Source of the DNA: Lentzea aerocolonigenes
GTDB taxonomy: Bacteria; Actinomycetota; Actinomycetes; Mycobacteriales; Pseudonocardiaceae
Assembly: GCF_000955955.1 (NCBI RefSeq)
Contig: NZ_JYJG01000003.1
Coordinates: 127,039 to 191,038, forward strand
DNA: 64,000 nt
Direction of reading: 5' to 3'
Part shown: positions 6,460 through 17,660 of the stretch, piece by piece
Numbering within the stretch: the first letter of the stretch is position 1
How the letters are laid out: each line of letters starts with the position of its first letter
The notes under the pieces: model-generated
Told to the model about the DNA's origin: nothing
Databases searched by the model: none
What the model saw: only the letters and a program-made list of their open reading frames with translations
Made by a program: the position numbers and the translations under genes

Positions 6460-9400
6460 CCTCGCGGTGAGGCCCTGCAGGGTGCGCGTCGCGCGTGCGG
6501 CCCCGGTGACATGTCCGGTGTCGCGGCAGATGCGCAGGGCCTCCCGCACCGCGTGTCCGGCCTGCGTGTCCTGATCGGAGGCGGACTCCACGGCGGCGAC
6601 GGCGAGCAGTGCCTCCGCCTCCAGGAGCCGGAATCCGCCCGCTCGCGCCACGTCGAGGGCGGCGGTCGCGTGCGGCCGCGCCGCCGCCGGATCGGTCGCG
6701 GCGAGGACGCAGGCGAGCGCGGCGGACGCCTCCGCCTCCAGTCCGCGCAGGCCGGACCGCGTCGCGATCTCCAACGCCCGCACCAGATGCTCGGTCCCAG
6801 CCGTCGCGCGGCCCAGCCCGATCAACGCGACGGTCTCGGCCTGCTGGTCACCGTCCTGACGGGCGCATCCGAGCGCAGAGGCGGCGGTCCGGCGGGCCGT
6901 GTCGTGGTCGTCGCGGGCCAGGTGCACGGCGCACAACCCGCTCAGTGCGGTCGCCTCGCCGAAGCGGGATCCCTGCTCGCGGAACGACTCCAGCGCGAGC
7001 AGCAGCGTGTGCTCGGCGTCCTCGACGTCGCCGAGCGCCAGCAGCACCGACCCCAGGTCCGCCAGGTTGGCGGCCTCCCAGAAAGCGAGAGAATGGTCGC
7101 GACACAACCGGACGGAATCGTCGAGGCACTTCCTGGCCTCGTCAAGCCTGCCGAGCTGCCGGTAGTGACAGCTCAATGAGTTCAGCGCGTGACTCTCGCC
7201 CGACGGGTTGCCCAGCTCGCGGAACAGCTCGATCGCACGACTGCTGTGCTCGACCGCCTCGGCGAGCCTGCCCGTCCAGTCCAGCATCGACCCGAGGTTC
7301 GACACGGCCGTCGCCTCGCACTCGCGCCAGCCGCACGTGCGGCTGGCCCGCGCCGCCTCCTCGGTGTGCGCGACGCCGTCGGTGTGCCGTCCCTCGCGGA
7401 AGGCCGCGCCTCCCATCGTCAGGCGCAGCAACGCTTCCGCCGCGTGCGCTCCGTGCCGGCGGGCCGCGGGCAGCAGCACCGACGCGAGCTCCAGCCACTC
7501 CGCGCGCCGGCCGTGGTCGTGGAAGAACCGCCGGACCGCGTCGGCCAGGTACCAGACCTGCGGGCGCGGGCCCGTCACCGCGGCGCGGCGCAACGCCGCG
7601 ACCAGGTTGGGCGCCTCCACGTCCAGCCACGCCACGGCTTCCGCGCTCGAAGCGAACCGCACCGGGCTCCCGGCGGGTTCGTCGTCACGAGGAAGTGACA
7701 CCACGCGCTTGCCCAGCAGCGCCACGGCCGCGTCCGCAGCCGCGAGGTAGCCGGCGAACAGTCGTTCCCACGCCGGCGTGGTCTCCCCGCTGTCCGAGCG
7801 TTCCTCGGCGTAGCGGCGGACCAGGTCGTGGAACCGGTAGCGGCCCGGCGCATGCGCCTCGACCAGGTTCGCGGCACTCAGACCGCGCAGCAACCGGGTC
7901 GCGACACCGGCGTCGGCATCGAGCAACGCCGCCGCGTCGTGCGGCGTGAAATCCGGTCCCGGCACGACGCCGAGCAGCCGGAAGAGCCGCTGCTGGTCCG
8001 CCGGAAGTGCTTGGTAGGACACGGAGAACGCCGTGGCGACCGCGCTCTGCTCCGCGCCGTCGAAGGCGAGCAGCGGGTCGGCGCGCAGCTCCGCGACCGC
8101 TGACGCGATGCTCGCGCCCACGCCTGCCGCGGCGATCCGCAACGCCAGCGGGTGATGCCCGCACACCTCTGCCAGGTCGGCCGCGGCGGCGGGTTCAGCG
8201 GCAACGCGGTCCTCGCCGAGCGCCGAGACGAGCAGTGCGTGCGAGTCGTGTTCGGGGAGTTGGGCGAGGGTGATCGTGCGGGCGCCGGTGCGGGCGACCA
8301 GATCGCCCAGCCGGTGCCTGCTCGTCACCAGCACGCGGCCGGACGACGGCAGCAACGGCAGCACCTGGGCGGCGTCGCGCGCGTTGTCCAGTACCACCAA
8401 AGCTTTCCGGTCCGCGAGCAGCGACCGGAAGAGTCCACTTTGGTCGTCCGATTCGGACGGTGTGGCGCCGAGCGCGCGCAGCAGCTGCGCCAGTGCGGCG
8501 GTCGGGCTGAGCGGTTCGTCGTCGGCGTCGAACCCGCGCAGGTTCACGTACAGCTGTCCGTCGGGGTACCGGTCACGGGCGGCGTGCGCCCACCGCACGG
8601 CGAGCGCGGTCTTCCCGACGCCGGCGGTACCGGTGATCAGCCACACGCCGTCCTCGCCGTCCTCCAGCGCGGCCAGCTCGGCGGCGCGACCCGCGAAACC
8701 CCGTGCCACCAGGGGAAGTTCGGCAGGCCGCACCTCGGTGAACGCCGGGGCGCAGACCTGGTCCTCGCCGCGCAGGACGCGCAGATGCGCCTCGCGCAAC
8801 GCCTGTCCCGGCTCGATGCCGAGCTCGGACACCAGTAGTTCGTGACCCTGGGAGTACACCTCCAGCGCCTCTGCGGTCCGTCCGCACCGGTGCAGCGCGA
8901 GCATCAACGCCGCACGCGGCCGTTCGCGGAACGGGTGCTCGTCGACGAGCTTTCGCAGGTCTCCGAGCGCTTCCGCGTGGTGGCCGCCGGCGACCTGGAG
9001 CTCGTGCAGCTCCTCGGCGATCGCGAGTCGTCGTTCGGTCAGCGCCGGGCGTTCCAGCTCGGCCAGTTCGTCGCTGACGCCGTCGAGCGGCGTGCCCGTC
9101 CACAACGCGAGCGCGTCGCGCAGCCGTGCGATCGCGGCCTCGCCGGTCAGCGTCCGGGCCTGAGCGACGGCGTCGTCGAACAGGTCGAGGTCGCGTTCAC
9201 CCGGCGCGACCTCGATCGAGTAGCCGGACGCGCCGCGCGTGATCACGTCGGCGCCGATCAGTTTGCGCAGGTCGGACACGTGCACCTGCAGCCGCCCGCG
9301 GGCGCTGCGCGGCGCCTGCTCACCCCAGGTCAGGTCGATCAGCCGGTCCTCCGGCACGACCCGGCCGGGGCTGAGCAGCAGCGCCGCCAGCACCGTCGCC

Positions 9401-9498
9401 TGTTTCGGTCCGGCCGGGCGCACCGGCCCGGCCGGACCGAGGACCGTGACCGGTCCGAGCAGCCGATACCTCAGCGGAGGTCCTTCTCGGCCGTGCAC
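6454..9498 (-). CDS. AfsR/SARP-family regulator with NB-ARC ATPase and TPR repeats
   Basis: About 1010 residues. Order: OmpR-type DNA-binding wing (about 1-95 from RYRLLGP), bacterial transcriptional activation domain (about 100-245), NB-ARC/STAND ATPase with P-loop GTAGVGKT near residue 285 and a VLVTSRH sensor-like stretch, and C-terminal TPR repeats (about 620-end). AfsR-type proteins activate secondary metabolism or morphology genes after signal or ATP binding. The start is ambiguous. GTG 9498 is a canonical codon. CTG 9474 gives the usual MRYRLLGP N-terminus, has AAGGA upstream and overlaps the stop of the upstream gene as CTGA. It shares a transcript with the secreted protein gene at 9471-9878, so that product may be linked to its signal. 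Confidence 0.9.
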   Translation of the reverse strand: MHGREGPPLRYRLLGPVTVLGPAGPVRPAGPKQATVLAALLLSPGRVVPEDRLIDLTWGEQAPRSARGRLQVHVSDLRKLIGADVITRGASGYSIEVAPGERDLDLFDDAVAQARTLTGEAAIARLRDALALWTGTPLDGVSDELAELERPALTERRLAIAEELHELQVAGGHHAEALGDLRKLVDEHPFRERPRAALMLALHRCGRTAEALEVYSQGHELLVSELGIEPGQALREAHLRVLRGEDQVCAPAFTEVRPAELPLVARGFAGRAAELAALEDGEDGVWLITGTAGVGKTALAVRWAHAARDRYPDGQLYVNLRGFDADDEPLSPTAALAQLLRALGATPSESDDQSGLFRSLLADRKALVVLDNARDAAQVLPLLPSSGRVLVTSRHRLGDLVARTGARTITLAQLPEHDSHALLVSALGEDRVAAEPAAAADLAEVCGHHPLALRIAAAGVGASIASAVAELRADPLLAFDGAEQSAVATAFSVSYQALPADQQRLFRLLGVVPGPDFTPHDAAALLDADAGVATRLLRGLSAANLVEAHAPGRYRFHDLVRRYAEERSDSGETTPAWERLFAGYLAAADAAVALLGKRVVSLPRDDEPAGSPVRFASSAEAVAWLDVEAPNLVAALRRAAVTGPRPQVWYLADAVRRFFHDHGRRAEWLELASVLLPAARRHGAHAAEALLRLTMGGAAFREGRHTDGVAHTEEAARASRTCGWRECEATAVSNLGSMLDWTGRLAEAVEHSSRAIELFRELGNPSGESHALNSLSCHYRQLGRLDEARKCLDDSVRLCRDHSLAFWEAANLADLGSVLLALGDVEDAEHTLLLALESFREQGSRFGEATALSGLCAVHLARDDHDTARRTAASALGCARQDGDQQAETVALIGLGRATAGTEHLVRALEIATRSGLRGLEAEASAALACVLAATDPAAARPHATAALDVARAGGFRLLEAEALLAVAAVESASDQDTQAGHAVREALRICRDTGHVTGAARATRTLQGLTARS

Positions 9499-9878
9499 TT
9501 CGTGCCGCTGCGGTCGGCGAACCGCACCTCGAACCAGGCGCGCCCCGAGCTCGGCACCTTCGTGCCGTTGACGGCGACCTCGCCGCTCTCGTCCGACTTC
9601 AGGCCGGACGTCGACCGCGTGAGCACCGTGGTCTGCGTGGTTCCCACGCGGTGGTGGACCTTCACGTGCATCGCGCCGGTGTCGGCGATGTACGGACCGG
9701 CCGCGCCCCGGCCTCTCCTCAGCCGGTACTCCGCGCCGAGGTCGTACCACAGCGTGAACTTGCCGCTGAAGTCTCCGTCGGTGCACGTGGCGGTCACGCC
9801 CACCGTGGCGGCCTGTGCCGCAGGTGCCACCACGCCGCTCGCGGCCACCAGCAGAGCCAGCAGTGCGGCCCTCTTCAC
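9471..9878 (-). CDS. Small secreted protein upstream of the SARP gene
   Basis: 135 residues from GTG 9878, with a G-rich ribosome site. Residues 1-24 are a Sec signal peptide (KRAALLALLVAASGVV...AQA|ATV). The mature domain, about 110 residues, alternates hydrophobic strands and has two Cys (TATCTDGD near the start, GTKCTAEK near the end) that could bridge the sandwich. No named family recognised. Its TGA overlaps the SARP gene start region, so the two are translationally linked; a link between an exported protein and an intracellular STAND regulator is inference from position only. Confidence 0.7.
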   Translation of the reverse strand: MKRAALLALLVAASGVVAPAAQAATVGVTATCTDGDFSGKFTLWYDLGAEYRLRRGRGAAGPYIADTGAMHVKVHHRVGTTQTTVLTRSTSGLKSDESGEVAVNGTKVPSSGRAWFEVRFADRSGTKCTAEKDLR

Positions 9879-10198
9879 CCCAGCCCCCAAGATGATCTCC
9901 CTCTGATCGTTGCGCCACCCGAGTGACACGTCACAGGAATATCACGCGAGCGCCGCCCCGTAGGTTGCGCGACGGTCACGTGCCGACGCCGCTGCGTAGT
10001 AGCCCCAGTTCATCCAGGATTCCTCCATCCGAGTGTCGCCCGACACGCCGTGTCGAGTTGCAACCTCTTGCGTTGCGATCTAGGTTCTACCCCTACATCT
10101 AGTGGTTACATGGTTGTAAGTAGTCCACAGGTTGTGGGTAACCCCGCCCCCTGTGTGACTGCTGTGACCAGTGCTGCGCCGGGGAGGGGTGAACAGAC
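9879..10198. promoter_or_regulatory. nrdR-nrdJ promoter region with two candidate NrdR boxes
   Basis: This 320-base gap holds no gene. CCCCTACATCTAGTGG (10090-10105) resembles the 16-bp NrdR box (acaCwAtATaTwGtgt type) and is imperfectly palindromic. A second dyad, CCACAGGTTGTGG (10124-10136), has arms CCACA/TGTGG. The centres are about 32 bp apart, near three helical turns, as usual for paired NrdR sites. I saw no cobalamin riboswitch (no clear B12 box) despite the B12-dependent enzyme downstream. The rest (9930-10080) shows nothing definite. Confidence 0.55.
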
Positions 10199-10669
10199 GT
10201 GCGGTGTCCGTTCTGCCGTCATTCGGACTCACGGGTGGTGGACTCCCGGGAGGTCGACGAGGGCCAGGTGATCCGTCGTCGTCGCTCCTGCAACAGCTGC
10301 AGCCGAAGGTTCACCACGGTCGAAGAAGCGGTTCTCGCCGTGGTCAAGCGCTCCGGGGTGACGGAGCCTTTCAGCCGCGACAAGGTGGTCGTCGGCGTGC
10401 GCAGGGCGTGCCAGGGCCGCCCGGTCGACGAGGACGCGTTCCAGCAGCTCGCCCAGCGAGTGGAAGAGTCGATCCGGTCGACGGGATGTGCGGAAATCGC
10501 CAGTCACGAGGTGGGCCTCGCCATTCTCGGCCCCCTGCGTGAGCTCGACGAGGTCGCTTATCTGCGCTTCGCGAGCGTCTACAGGTCCTTCTCGTCCGTC
10601 GAGGACTTCGAGAAGGAAATTCTTGATCTTCGCACTGCCAGAGCCGAGGAAGCACCGGCCGAGCAGTGA
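10199..10669 (+). CDS. nrdR: Transcriptional repressor NrdR
   Basis: 156 residues from GTG, with GGGAGGGG upstream. The N-terminal zinc ribbon has Cys3/Cys6 (MRCPFC) and Cys31/Cys34 (CNSC), and the rest is an ATP-cone ([24 protein letters not shown]) that senses ATP/dATP. NrdR represses ribonucleotide reductase genes when dATP is plentiful. It precedes nrdJ by 64 bp, as in Streptomyces and other actinobacteria, and candidate NrdR boxes lie in front, so autorepression of the operon is expected. Confidence 0.98.
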   Translation: MRCPFCRHSDSRVVDSREVDEGQVIRRRRSCNSCSRRFTTVEEAVLAVVKRSGVTEPFSRDKVVVGVRRACQGRPVDEDAFQQLAQRVEESIRSTGCAEIASHEVGLAILGPLRELDEVAYLRFASVYRSFSSVEDFEKEILDLRTARAEEAPAEQ

Positions 10670-10733
10670 TCCACGCGCTCCACAGCGCGTGCCCACATCA
10701 ACTTTCTAAGCACCAGCACGAGGGAGATCCACC

Positions 10734-13556
<2,823 letters not shown>

Positions 13557-13572
13557 GCCGAGGTGATGTGAC

Positions 13573-13604
13573 CGGGTGGGCGGCTCCTCGGGGCCGCCCA
13601 CCCG
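13573..13604. terminator. Terminator after nrdJ
   Basis: CGGGTGGGCGGC (13573-13584) and GCCGCCCACCCG (13593-13604) form a perfect 12-bp stem with an 8-base loop, 16 bp after the nrdJ stop. No U-tract follows, as usual in high-G+C actinobacteria. Confidence 0.8.
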
Positions 13605-13621
13605 TCGTTCAGGGGGAAGCG

Positions 13622-14089
13622 ATGGGTTTCGTGTTCGTGGGCTGGCGGGTGGCGACGACCGAGCCCGGTCTGGTGTCGATGAGCGACTGCGTGGTGGACC
13701 TGGCCGAGGAGACGTTCTTCAACGACCGCGCGCAGGCCGAGCGGGTGCGCGCGCAGGCGCCCGGCACTCACGTGTTCGCGGTGGGGTTTCACCTCGTCGA
13801 CGCCCCTGCGTGGCGATTCGCGGAACCGATGCCCGCGGGTGACGTGCTCGGGTGCGAGCTCGTCGGCGAGGACCCGGACGGAGAGTTCTGGCACACGTGG
13901 AGGTGCCTCGGCGGCCTGGTGGAGGACGTCCGCGACGCCACGGGTGTCGTGCCCGGACCGCACGGGTTGATCCAGGACGGGGAGCAGGCGCGGCGCGCGG
14001 CGCGATGGCTCACCGCGTCAGGGCTCGGGGACCCGAAGGTCTTCAACTGGATGGCGGCGCTGCTGGTCAGGCCGCGTCCGGAAGCGTGA
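13622..14089 (+). CDS. Conserved hypothetical protein
   Basis: 155 residues from ATG 13622, with GGGGGAAG before it. Soluble, acidic, with Trp-rich stretches (FVGWRVATTEPG, EFWHTWRCLGGLVED) and no signal peptide or membrane helix. It resembles short actinobacterial proteins that report on domain-like ligand or surface proteins, but I do not recognise a family. It follows the nrdJ terminator, so it is probably transcribed separately. Its final 23 bases overlap the convergent HNH gene. Confidence 0.7.
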   Translation: MGFVFVGWRVATTEPGLVSMSDCVVDLAEETFFNDRAQAERVRAQAPGTHVFAVGFHLVDAPAWRFAEPMPAGDVLGCELVGEDPDGEFWHTWRCLGGLVEDVRDATGVVPGPHGLIQDGEQARRAARWLTASGLGDPKVFNWMAALLVRPRPEA

Positions 14090-14549
14090 TCCCGTGGCGT
14101 TGAGCCAGCTTCTTCTCGACCTCCGCGATCATGCACGCGATCGTGGACGGGTTGAGGCCCTCGCCGAAGCGGTCCACGGTCTTCGCGAACTCGTCGGCGG
14201 CCAGCTCACGGCATTCGGTCGTCAGGTCGCCGGCGTCCGTGAAGCACGAGAGCGGCTTGCGGCCGAACATGACCTCGAACTCCTCCCAGCCGCGGATCGT
14301 CCAGTACGTGTCGGTGGACTCGGTGCGTGTGGCCCGCAGCCACCGCCACAGGTACTGCGGATCCTGGTGGTTCGGCGCCTCGTTGTGGCACCGGCCGCAC
14401 AGCAGCACGAGGTTGTCCGCCGAGTCGCCGCCGCCCAGTGACGCCGGCACGATGTGGCACTGCTCCAGCCCCGATTTGTAGCCGCAGCGCCAGCATCGTT
14501 CGGGGGCCTCACCCCAGTGCTCGGCGATCTGCTCGTTGCTGACGATCAT
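14067..14549 (-). CDS. HNH endonuclease-like protein
   Basis: 160 residues from ATG 14549, with GGGAGG just upstream. Residues about 10-60 form an HNH/ββα-metal fold: CWRCG zinc pair, CHIVPASLGG, then DNLVLLCGRCHNEAP with the second Cys pair and the catalytic His/Asn. The C-terminal half (about 70-160) is unassigned. No methylase, helicase or McrBC partner is adjacent, so restriction activity is not implied; solitary HNH proteins of this size include phage-type and housekeeping nickases. The cleavage target is unknown. Confidence 0.8.
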   Translation of the reverse strand: MIVSNEQIAEHWGEAPERCWRCGYKSGLEQCHIVPASLGGGDSADNLVLLCGRCHNEAPNHQDPQYLWRWLRATRTESTDTYWTIRGWEEFEVMFGRKPLSCFTDAGDLTTECRELAADEFAKTVDRFGEGLNPSTIACMIAEVEKKLAQRHGITLPDAA

Positions 14550-14630
14550 GCGACCTCCCAGATGTTGACCTCCCTGTCGGTGACGAAGGCGATTGCGTTT
14601 CACCTCCGCGCAACTGATAGAACAACGGGA

Positions 14631-15182
14631 ATGCGCTCGTTCGACGACTTACGCGGTTACCTGCTCGGCCAGCTGAACGCCGCCGTGCGCCGCCCCGGCA
14701 TGTACGGGGGCGAGCCGGTGATCCTGACGCTGCTGGACGCGCTGGCGTTCGCCGACGACCGCACCGACCGCTGGCAGACGGAGCTCGACGCCCTCGTTGC
14801 GCGCGGGGCTGCCAACGCGGCGATGGTGAGCGGCGCGGTGCACGAGGTGCTCGGTCATCGCAGCGAGGACGTCATGGCGTCGGTGTACGCGGATCTCGCG
14901 CACCGGCAGGGGTGGCTGTCGCTCGACGCGGACAGCCGGATTCCCGGTGTGCTGGGCGAACGGGACTGCCTGCTCGACGACGTGATCGAGGAGTACGGCG
15001 AGCCGCCGTTGTGGCTGGGCGGCACGAACCCCAAGTACTCGAAGACGCTCGGCTATCCGGACCGGTCGGGATCGCTCGTGTTCTTCCACTTCATGCCGGA
15101 GCTGCGGCTGATGGCGACGCGGCGCGGTGACGGCGGGTTCCGCGACAGCTTCGTGTTCACACCTGCCGGGCAATCTCGGTAA
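14631..15182 (+). CDS. Conserved hypothetical protein
   Basis: 183 residues from ATG 14631. Soluble, without signal peptide or obvious motif; it starts MRSFDDLRGYLLGQL and has the PGMYGGEPVI block near residue 25, which recurs in small uncharacterised actinobacterial proteins. It starts 81 bp from the divergent HNH gene, so the two share a promoter region. Its last 26 bases overlap the convergent LysR gene. Function unknown. Confidence 0.65.
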   Translation: MRSFDDLRGYLLGQLNAAVRRPGMYGGEPVILTLLDALAFADDRTDRWQTELDALVARGAANAAMVSGAVHEVLGHRSEDVMASVYADLAHRQGWLSLDADSRIPGVLGERDCLLDDVIEEYGEPPLWLGGTNPKYSKTLGYPDRSGSLVFFHFMPELRLMATRRGDGGFRDSFVFTPAGQSR

Positions 15183-15957
15183 CTATTTCTGCGAATTCGG
15201 CGATCAACGGCGTGTGCCGGTGAGAGGCCCACGCCAGCGCCACCTCGTTCGGCGCGATGTCCTCGATCGGCACGTGCACCAGGTCGTCGCGCGAGTAGAA
15301 CACCGCGGTCGACAACGGCAGGACGGCCACCCCTCCGTGCATCGCGACGTGCTCCAGCTTCTCCTCGACGGACCGGAACCCCGGCGGGTCGGTGTGCTGC
15401 ACGCGCCGCTCGCCGGACAGGTCCGCGTCGAGCACGCTCTCCTTGCCCGCCAACCGATGCGTCGCCGGCACCACGGCCACGCGCGGCTCGCTGAACAGCG
15501 GCATGATCGAAAGCCCAGCGGCAGGCACCGGCAGCCGCACATAGCCGACGTCCACGCGCCCGTCGTGGATCACCTCGACCTGGTCCTCCCACGTCGTGCG
15601 CAACACCTCGACCCGCAGACCCGGATGCCGCGACGTCAGGACGCGCACCGCCGGCGTCACGATCAGGCCCGGCATGAACCCGACCGTGAACGTGTCCGCC
15701 ACGCCCACCCGGCGCAGCAACGCCGACGCCTGCGCGAGCAACGGCCGTGCGTCGGCCAGCAGTTGCGTGCCTGCCGGCGTCAACGACGTGCCCTTCGACG
15801 AGCGGTCGAACAGCTGCACCTTCAGCTCCGCCTCGAACGCGCGGATCTGCCGTGACAGCACGGGTTGCGCGATGTGCAGCGCCTCGGCCGCGCGGCCGAA
15901 GCTCAGGTGCTCCGCGACCGCCACGAAGTACCGCAGCTTCCGCAGGTCCAGGTCCAT
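15157..15957 (-). CDS. LysR-family transcriptional regulator
   Basis: 266 residues. The N-terminal winged HTH (LRKLRYFVAVAEHLSFGRAAEALHIAQPVLSRQI, broken here by position only) is followed by a type 2 periplasmic-binding effector domain from about residue 90. The ATG at 15957 gives the normal MDLDLRKL start; it lies directly against GGAGGT, so initiation could be leaderless or from another site. It is short for LysR proteins (about 290-310) but both domains are present. It is divergent from the SDR gene at 16028, a standard LysR-target arrangement. Confidence 0.92.
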   Translation of the reverse strand: MDLDLRKLRYFVAVAEHLSFGRAAEALHIAQPVLSRQIRAFEAELKVQLFDRSSKGTSLTPAGTQLLADARPLLAQASALLRRVGVADTFTVGFMPGLIVTPAVRVLTSRHPGLRVEVLRTTWEDQVEVIHDGRVDVGYVRLPVPAAGLSIMPLFSEPRVAVVPATHRLAGKESVLDADLSGERRVQHTDPPGFRSVEEKLEHVAMHGGVAVLPLSTAVFYSRDDLVHVPIEDIAPNEVALAWASHRHTPLIAEFAEIVTEIARQV

Positions 15958-16027
15958 ACCTCCAGGGTATGACAGACGACCGAGCAGGTCTTGGACCGCG
16001 TGCCCACCGCGGGCGCAGGCTGGAGCC

Positions 16028-16699
16028 ATGAAATCCACACTGGACGGACAGAGGGTCGCGATCCTCGGCGGCTCCTCGGGAATCGGCCTGGCCACGGCGA
16101 GAGCAGCACTGGAGGCGGGTGCCGAGGTCACGATCGTCTCGCGCAAACCGCAGCAAGGCTTCGCCCACCACGCGGCCGATCTGAACGATCCCGCCGCCAT
16201 CACCGCGGCCTTCGACGCCATCGGCGAGATCGACCACCTCGTCTACACGGCGGGGGAGCCGCTCGAGCTGATGACGCTCGAGGACTTCGACCGCGACCGC
16301 GCGAGGACCTTCTTCGGCCTCAGGTACTTCAGCGTGCTCGACGCCGTCAAAGCCGCGCGGGTCACCACGTCGATCACGCTCACCACGGGCATCGCGAAGG
16401 ACAGGCCTGGACCGGGCTGGGCGGTCGCGGCGAGCGTCTGCGGCGCGGTCGAGGCGCTCACCAAGGCACTCGCGATCGAGCTGGCACCGTTGCGGGTCAA
16501 CGCGGTCAGCCCCGGCGTGGTGCGCAGCCCGTTGTGGGGACCGGACGCCGAGCAGCTCTACACGGATGTCGGCAAGACGCTGCCGTTGCAGCGGGTCGGC
16601 GAAGTCGAGGAGATCGCGCACGCGTTCCTGTACCTGATGACGCAGCCGTGGGCGACCGGCACGATCCTCACGGTCGACGGCGGCACCGTGCTCGCCTGA
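16028..16699 (+). CDS. SDR-family protein lacking the catalytic Tyr and Lys
   Basis: 223 residues from ATG, with GGAG upstream. A Rossmann fold with GGSSGIG at 13-19 binds NAD(P), LVYTAGEP occupies the NNAG position, and NAVSPGVVRSPLW plus the C-terminal GTILTVDGG are normal for short-chain dehydrogenases. Where the active-site YxxxK should be, the sequence reads WAVAASVCGAVEALTK, so neither the Tyr nor the paired Lys is present. It may be a non-classical reductase or a binding or regulatory member. It is divergent from, and probably controlled by, the LysR gene. Confidence 0.88.
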   Translation: MKSTLDGQRVAILGGSSGIGLATARAALEAGAEVTIVSRKPQQGFAHHAADLNDPAAITAAFDAIGEIDHLVYTAGEPLELMTLEDFDRDRARTFFGLRYFSVLDAVKAARVTTSITLTTGIAKDRPGPGWAVAASVCGAVEALTKALAIELAPLRVNAVSPGVVRSPLWGPDAEQLYTDVGKTLPLQRVGEVEEIAHAFLYLMTQPWATGTILTVDGGTVLA

Positions 16700-16732
16700 A
16701 ATCCGTTGCGAGGCCAGGTAAAATCGCAGGTG

Positions 16733-17617
16733 ATGCGCATGGTTCTGCACACTCGTGCGCGCCTGGACCTCGCATACGCCTCGCTCGACGGGCTCTCCGT
16801 CGGCGACGCTCTGGGCGCACAGTTCTTCATGGTCGGCCGCTCGCTGTCCGACCTCGTGGCCGGCAAGCCGCCACGAGGGCCCTGGGAGTGGACCGACGAC
16901 ACCGAAATGGCCTGCAATCTGGTCGCCGAGCTGCGTGATCACGGTGACCTCGAACAGAACCGGCTCGCGGCGACGTTCGCCGATCGCTGCGAGCCCTATC
17001 GCGGGTACGGCGCGGGCGCTTTCACCATCCTGCGCAAGATCCGTCAGGGCACGCCGTGGAAAGAGGCGGCCAGTAGCGCGTTCGACGGTCAGGGTTCGTG
17101 CGGGAACGGCGCCGCCATGCGGATCGCCCCGCTCGGCGCGTACTTCGCCGACGACCCGAAAACCCTGACGGTGAAAGCGATCCAGGCCAGCGAGGTGACC
17201 CACCAGCACCCGGAGGGCATCGCGGGCGGAGTGGCCGTGGCACACGCCGCGGCCATCGCGACGCACGCCCGTCTGACAGGCACCGAACCGGACCTGCTCG
17301 CCGGCGTGCTCGACCACCTCGAAGGCAACTCCTTCGTGCGCAAGGGAATCGAGAAGGCACGCGGGATCGCCACCGCCGAGGAAGCCGCGTACCTCCTCGG
17401 CAACGGCTCCCGCGTCACAGCGCAGGACACCGTCCCGTTCACGCTCTGGGTCGCCGCCCACCACCTCGGTGACTACCGCAAGGCCATCACGACCTGCGTA
17501 CAAGCCGGGGGAGACGTCGACACCACGGCCGCGATCGTGGGCGGCATCGTCGCCACACCTCCACCGGAGTGGGTCGCGGAACGCGAGGAGCTGCCGGACT
17601 GGGCGAGCCGCCAGTGA
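16733..17617 (+). CDS. ADP-ribosylglycohydrolase (DraG-like)
   Basis: 294 residues; ATG 16733 lies shortly after a TAAAAT-like -10 element, which would give leaderless translation. Members remove ADP-ribose from proteins or small molecules using two Mg2+ ions. The metal ligands are visible in DGLSVGDALGAQ, WTDDTEMA and the C-terminal GGDVDTTAAIVGGI. Length is normal for the family. No partner ADP-ribosyltransferase is adjacent; the gene follows the SDR gene by 33 bp but has its own promoter signal. Target unknown. Confidence 0.9.
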   Translation: MRMVLHTRARLDLAYASLDGLSVGDALGAQFFMVGRSLSDLVAGKPPRGPWEWTDDTEMACNLVAELRDHGDLEQNRLAATFADRCEPYRGYGAGAFTILRKIRQGTPWKEAASSAFDGQGSCGNGAAMRIAPLGAYFADDPKTLTVKAIQASEVTHQHPEGIAGGVAVAHAAAIATHARLTGTEPDLLAGVLDHLEGNSFVRKGIEKARGIATAEEAAYLLGNGSRVTAQDTVPFTLWVAAHHLGDYRKAITTCVQAGGDVDTTAAIVGGIVATPPPEWVAEREELPDWASRQ

Positions 17618-17643
17618 TCTAACTGTACAGCGAGCCGTTTACG

Positions 17644-17656
17644 CATTAGCCTAATG
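17644..17656. promoter_or_regulatory. Palindromic operator candidate before the hydrolase gene
   Basis: CATTAGCCTAATG is a perfect 13-bp dyad ending four bases before the ATG. A second perfect dyad, CTGTACAG, lies at 17623-17630. Together they would place a repressor over the promoter and start. Confidence 0.5.
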
Positions 17657-17660
17657 TGTC

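Noticed and set aside
9879..10198. Cobalamin riboswitch before nrdR-nrdJ
   Set aside because: No clear B12 box or the expected pairing seen by eye; NrdR-box dyads explain the region better.
15053..17503. Long minus-strand frame over the SDR, LysR and hydrolase genes
   Set aside because: Mixed-frame shadow; the plus-strand and LysR proteins carry the real motifs.
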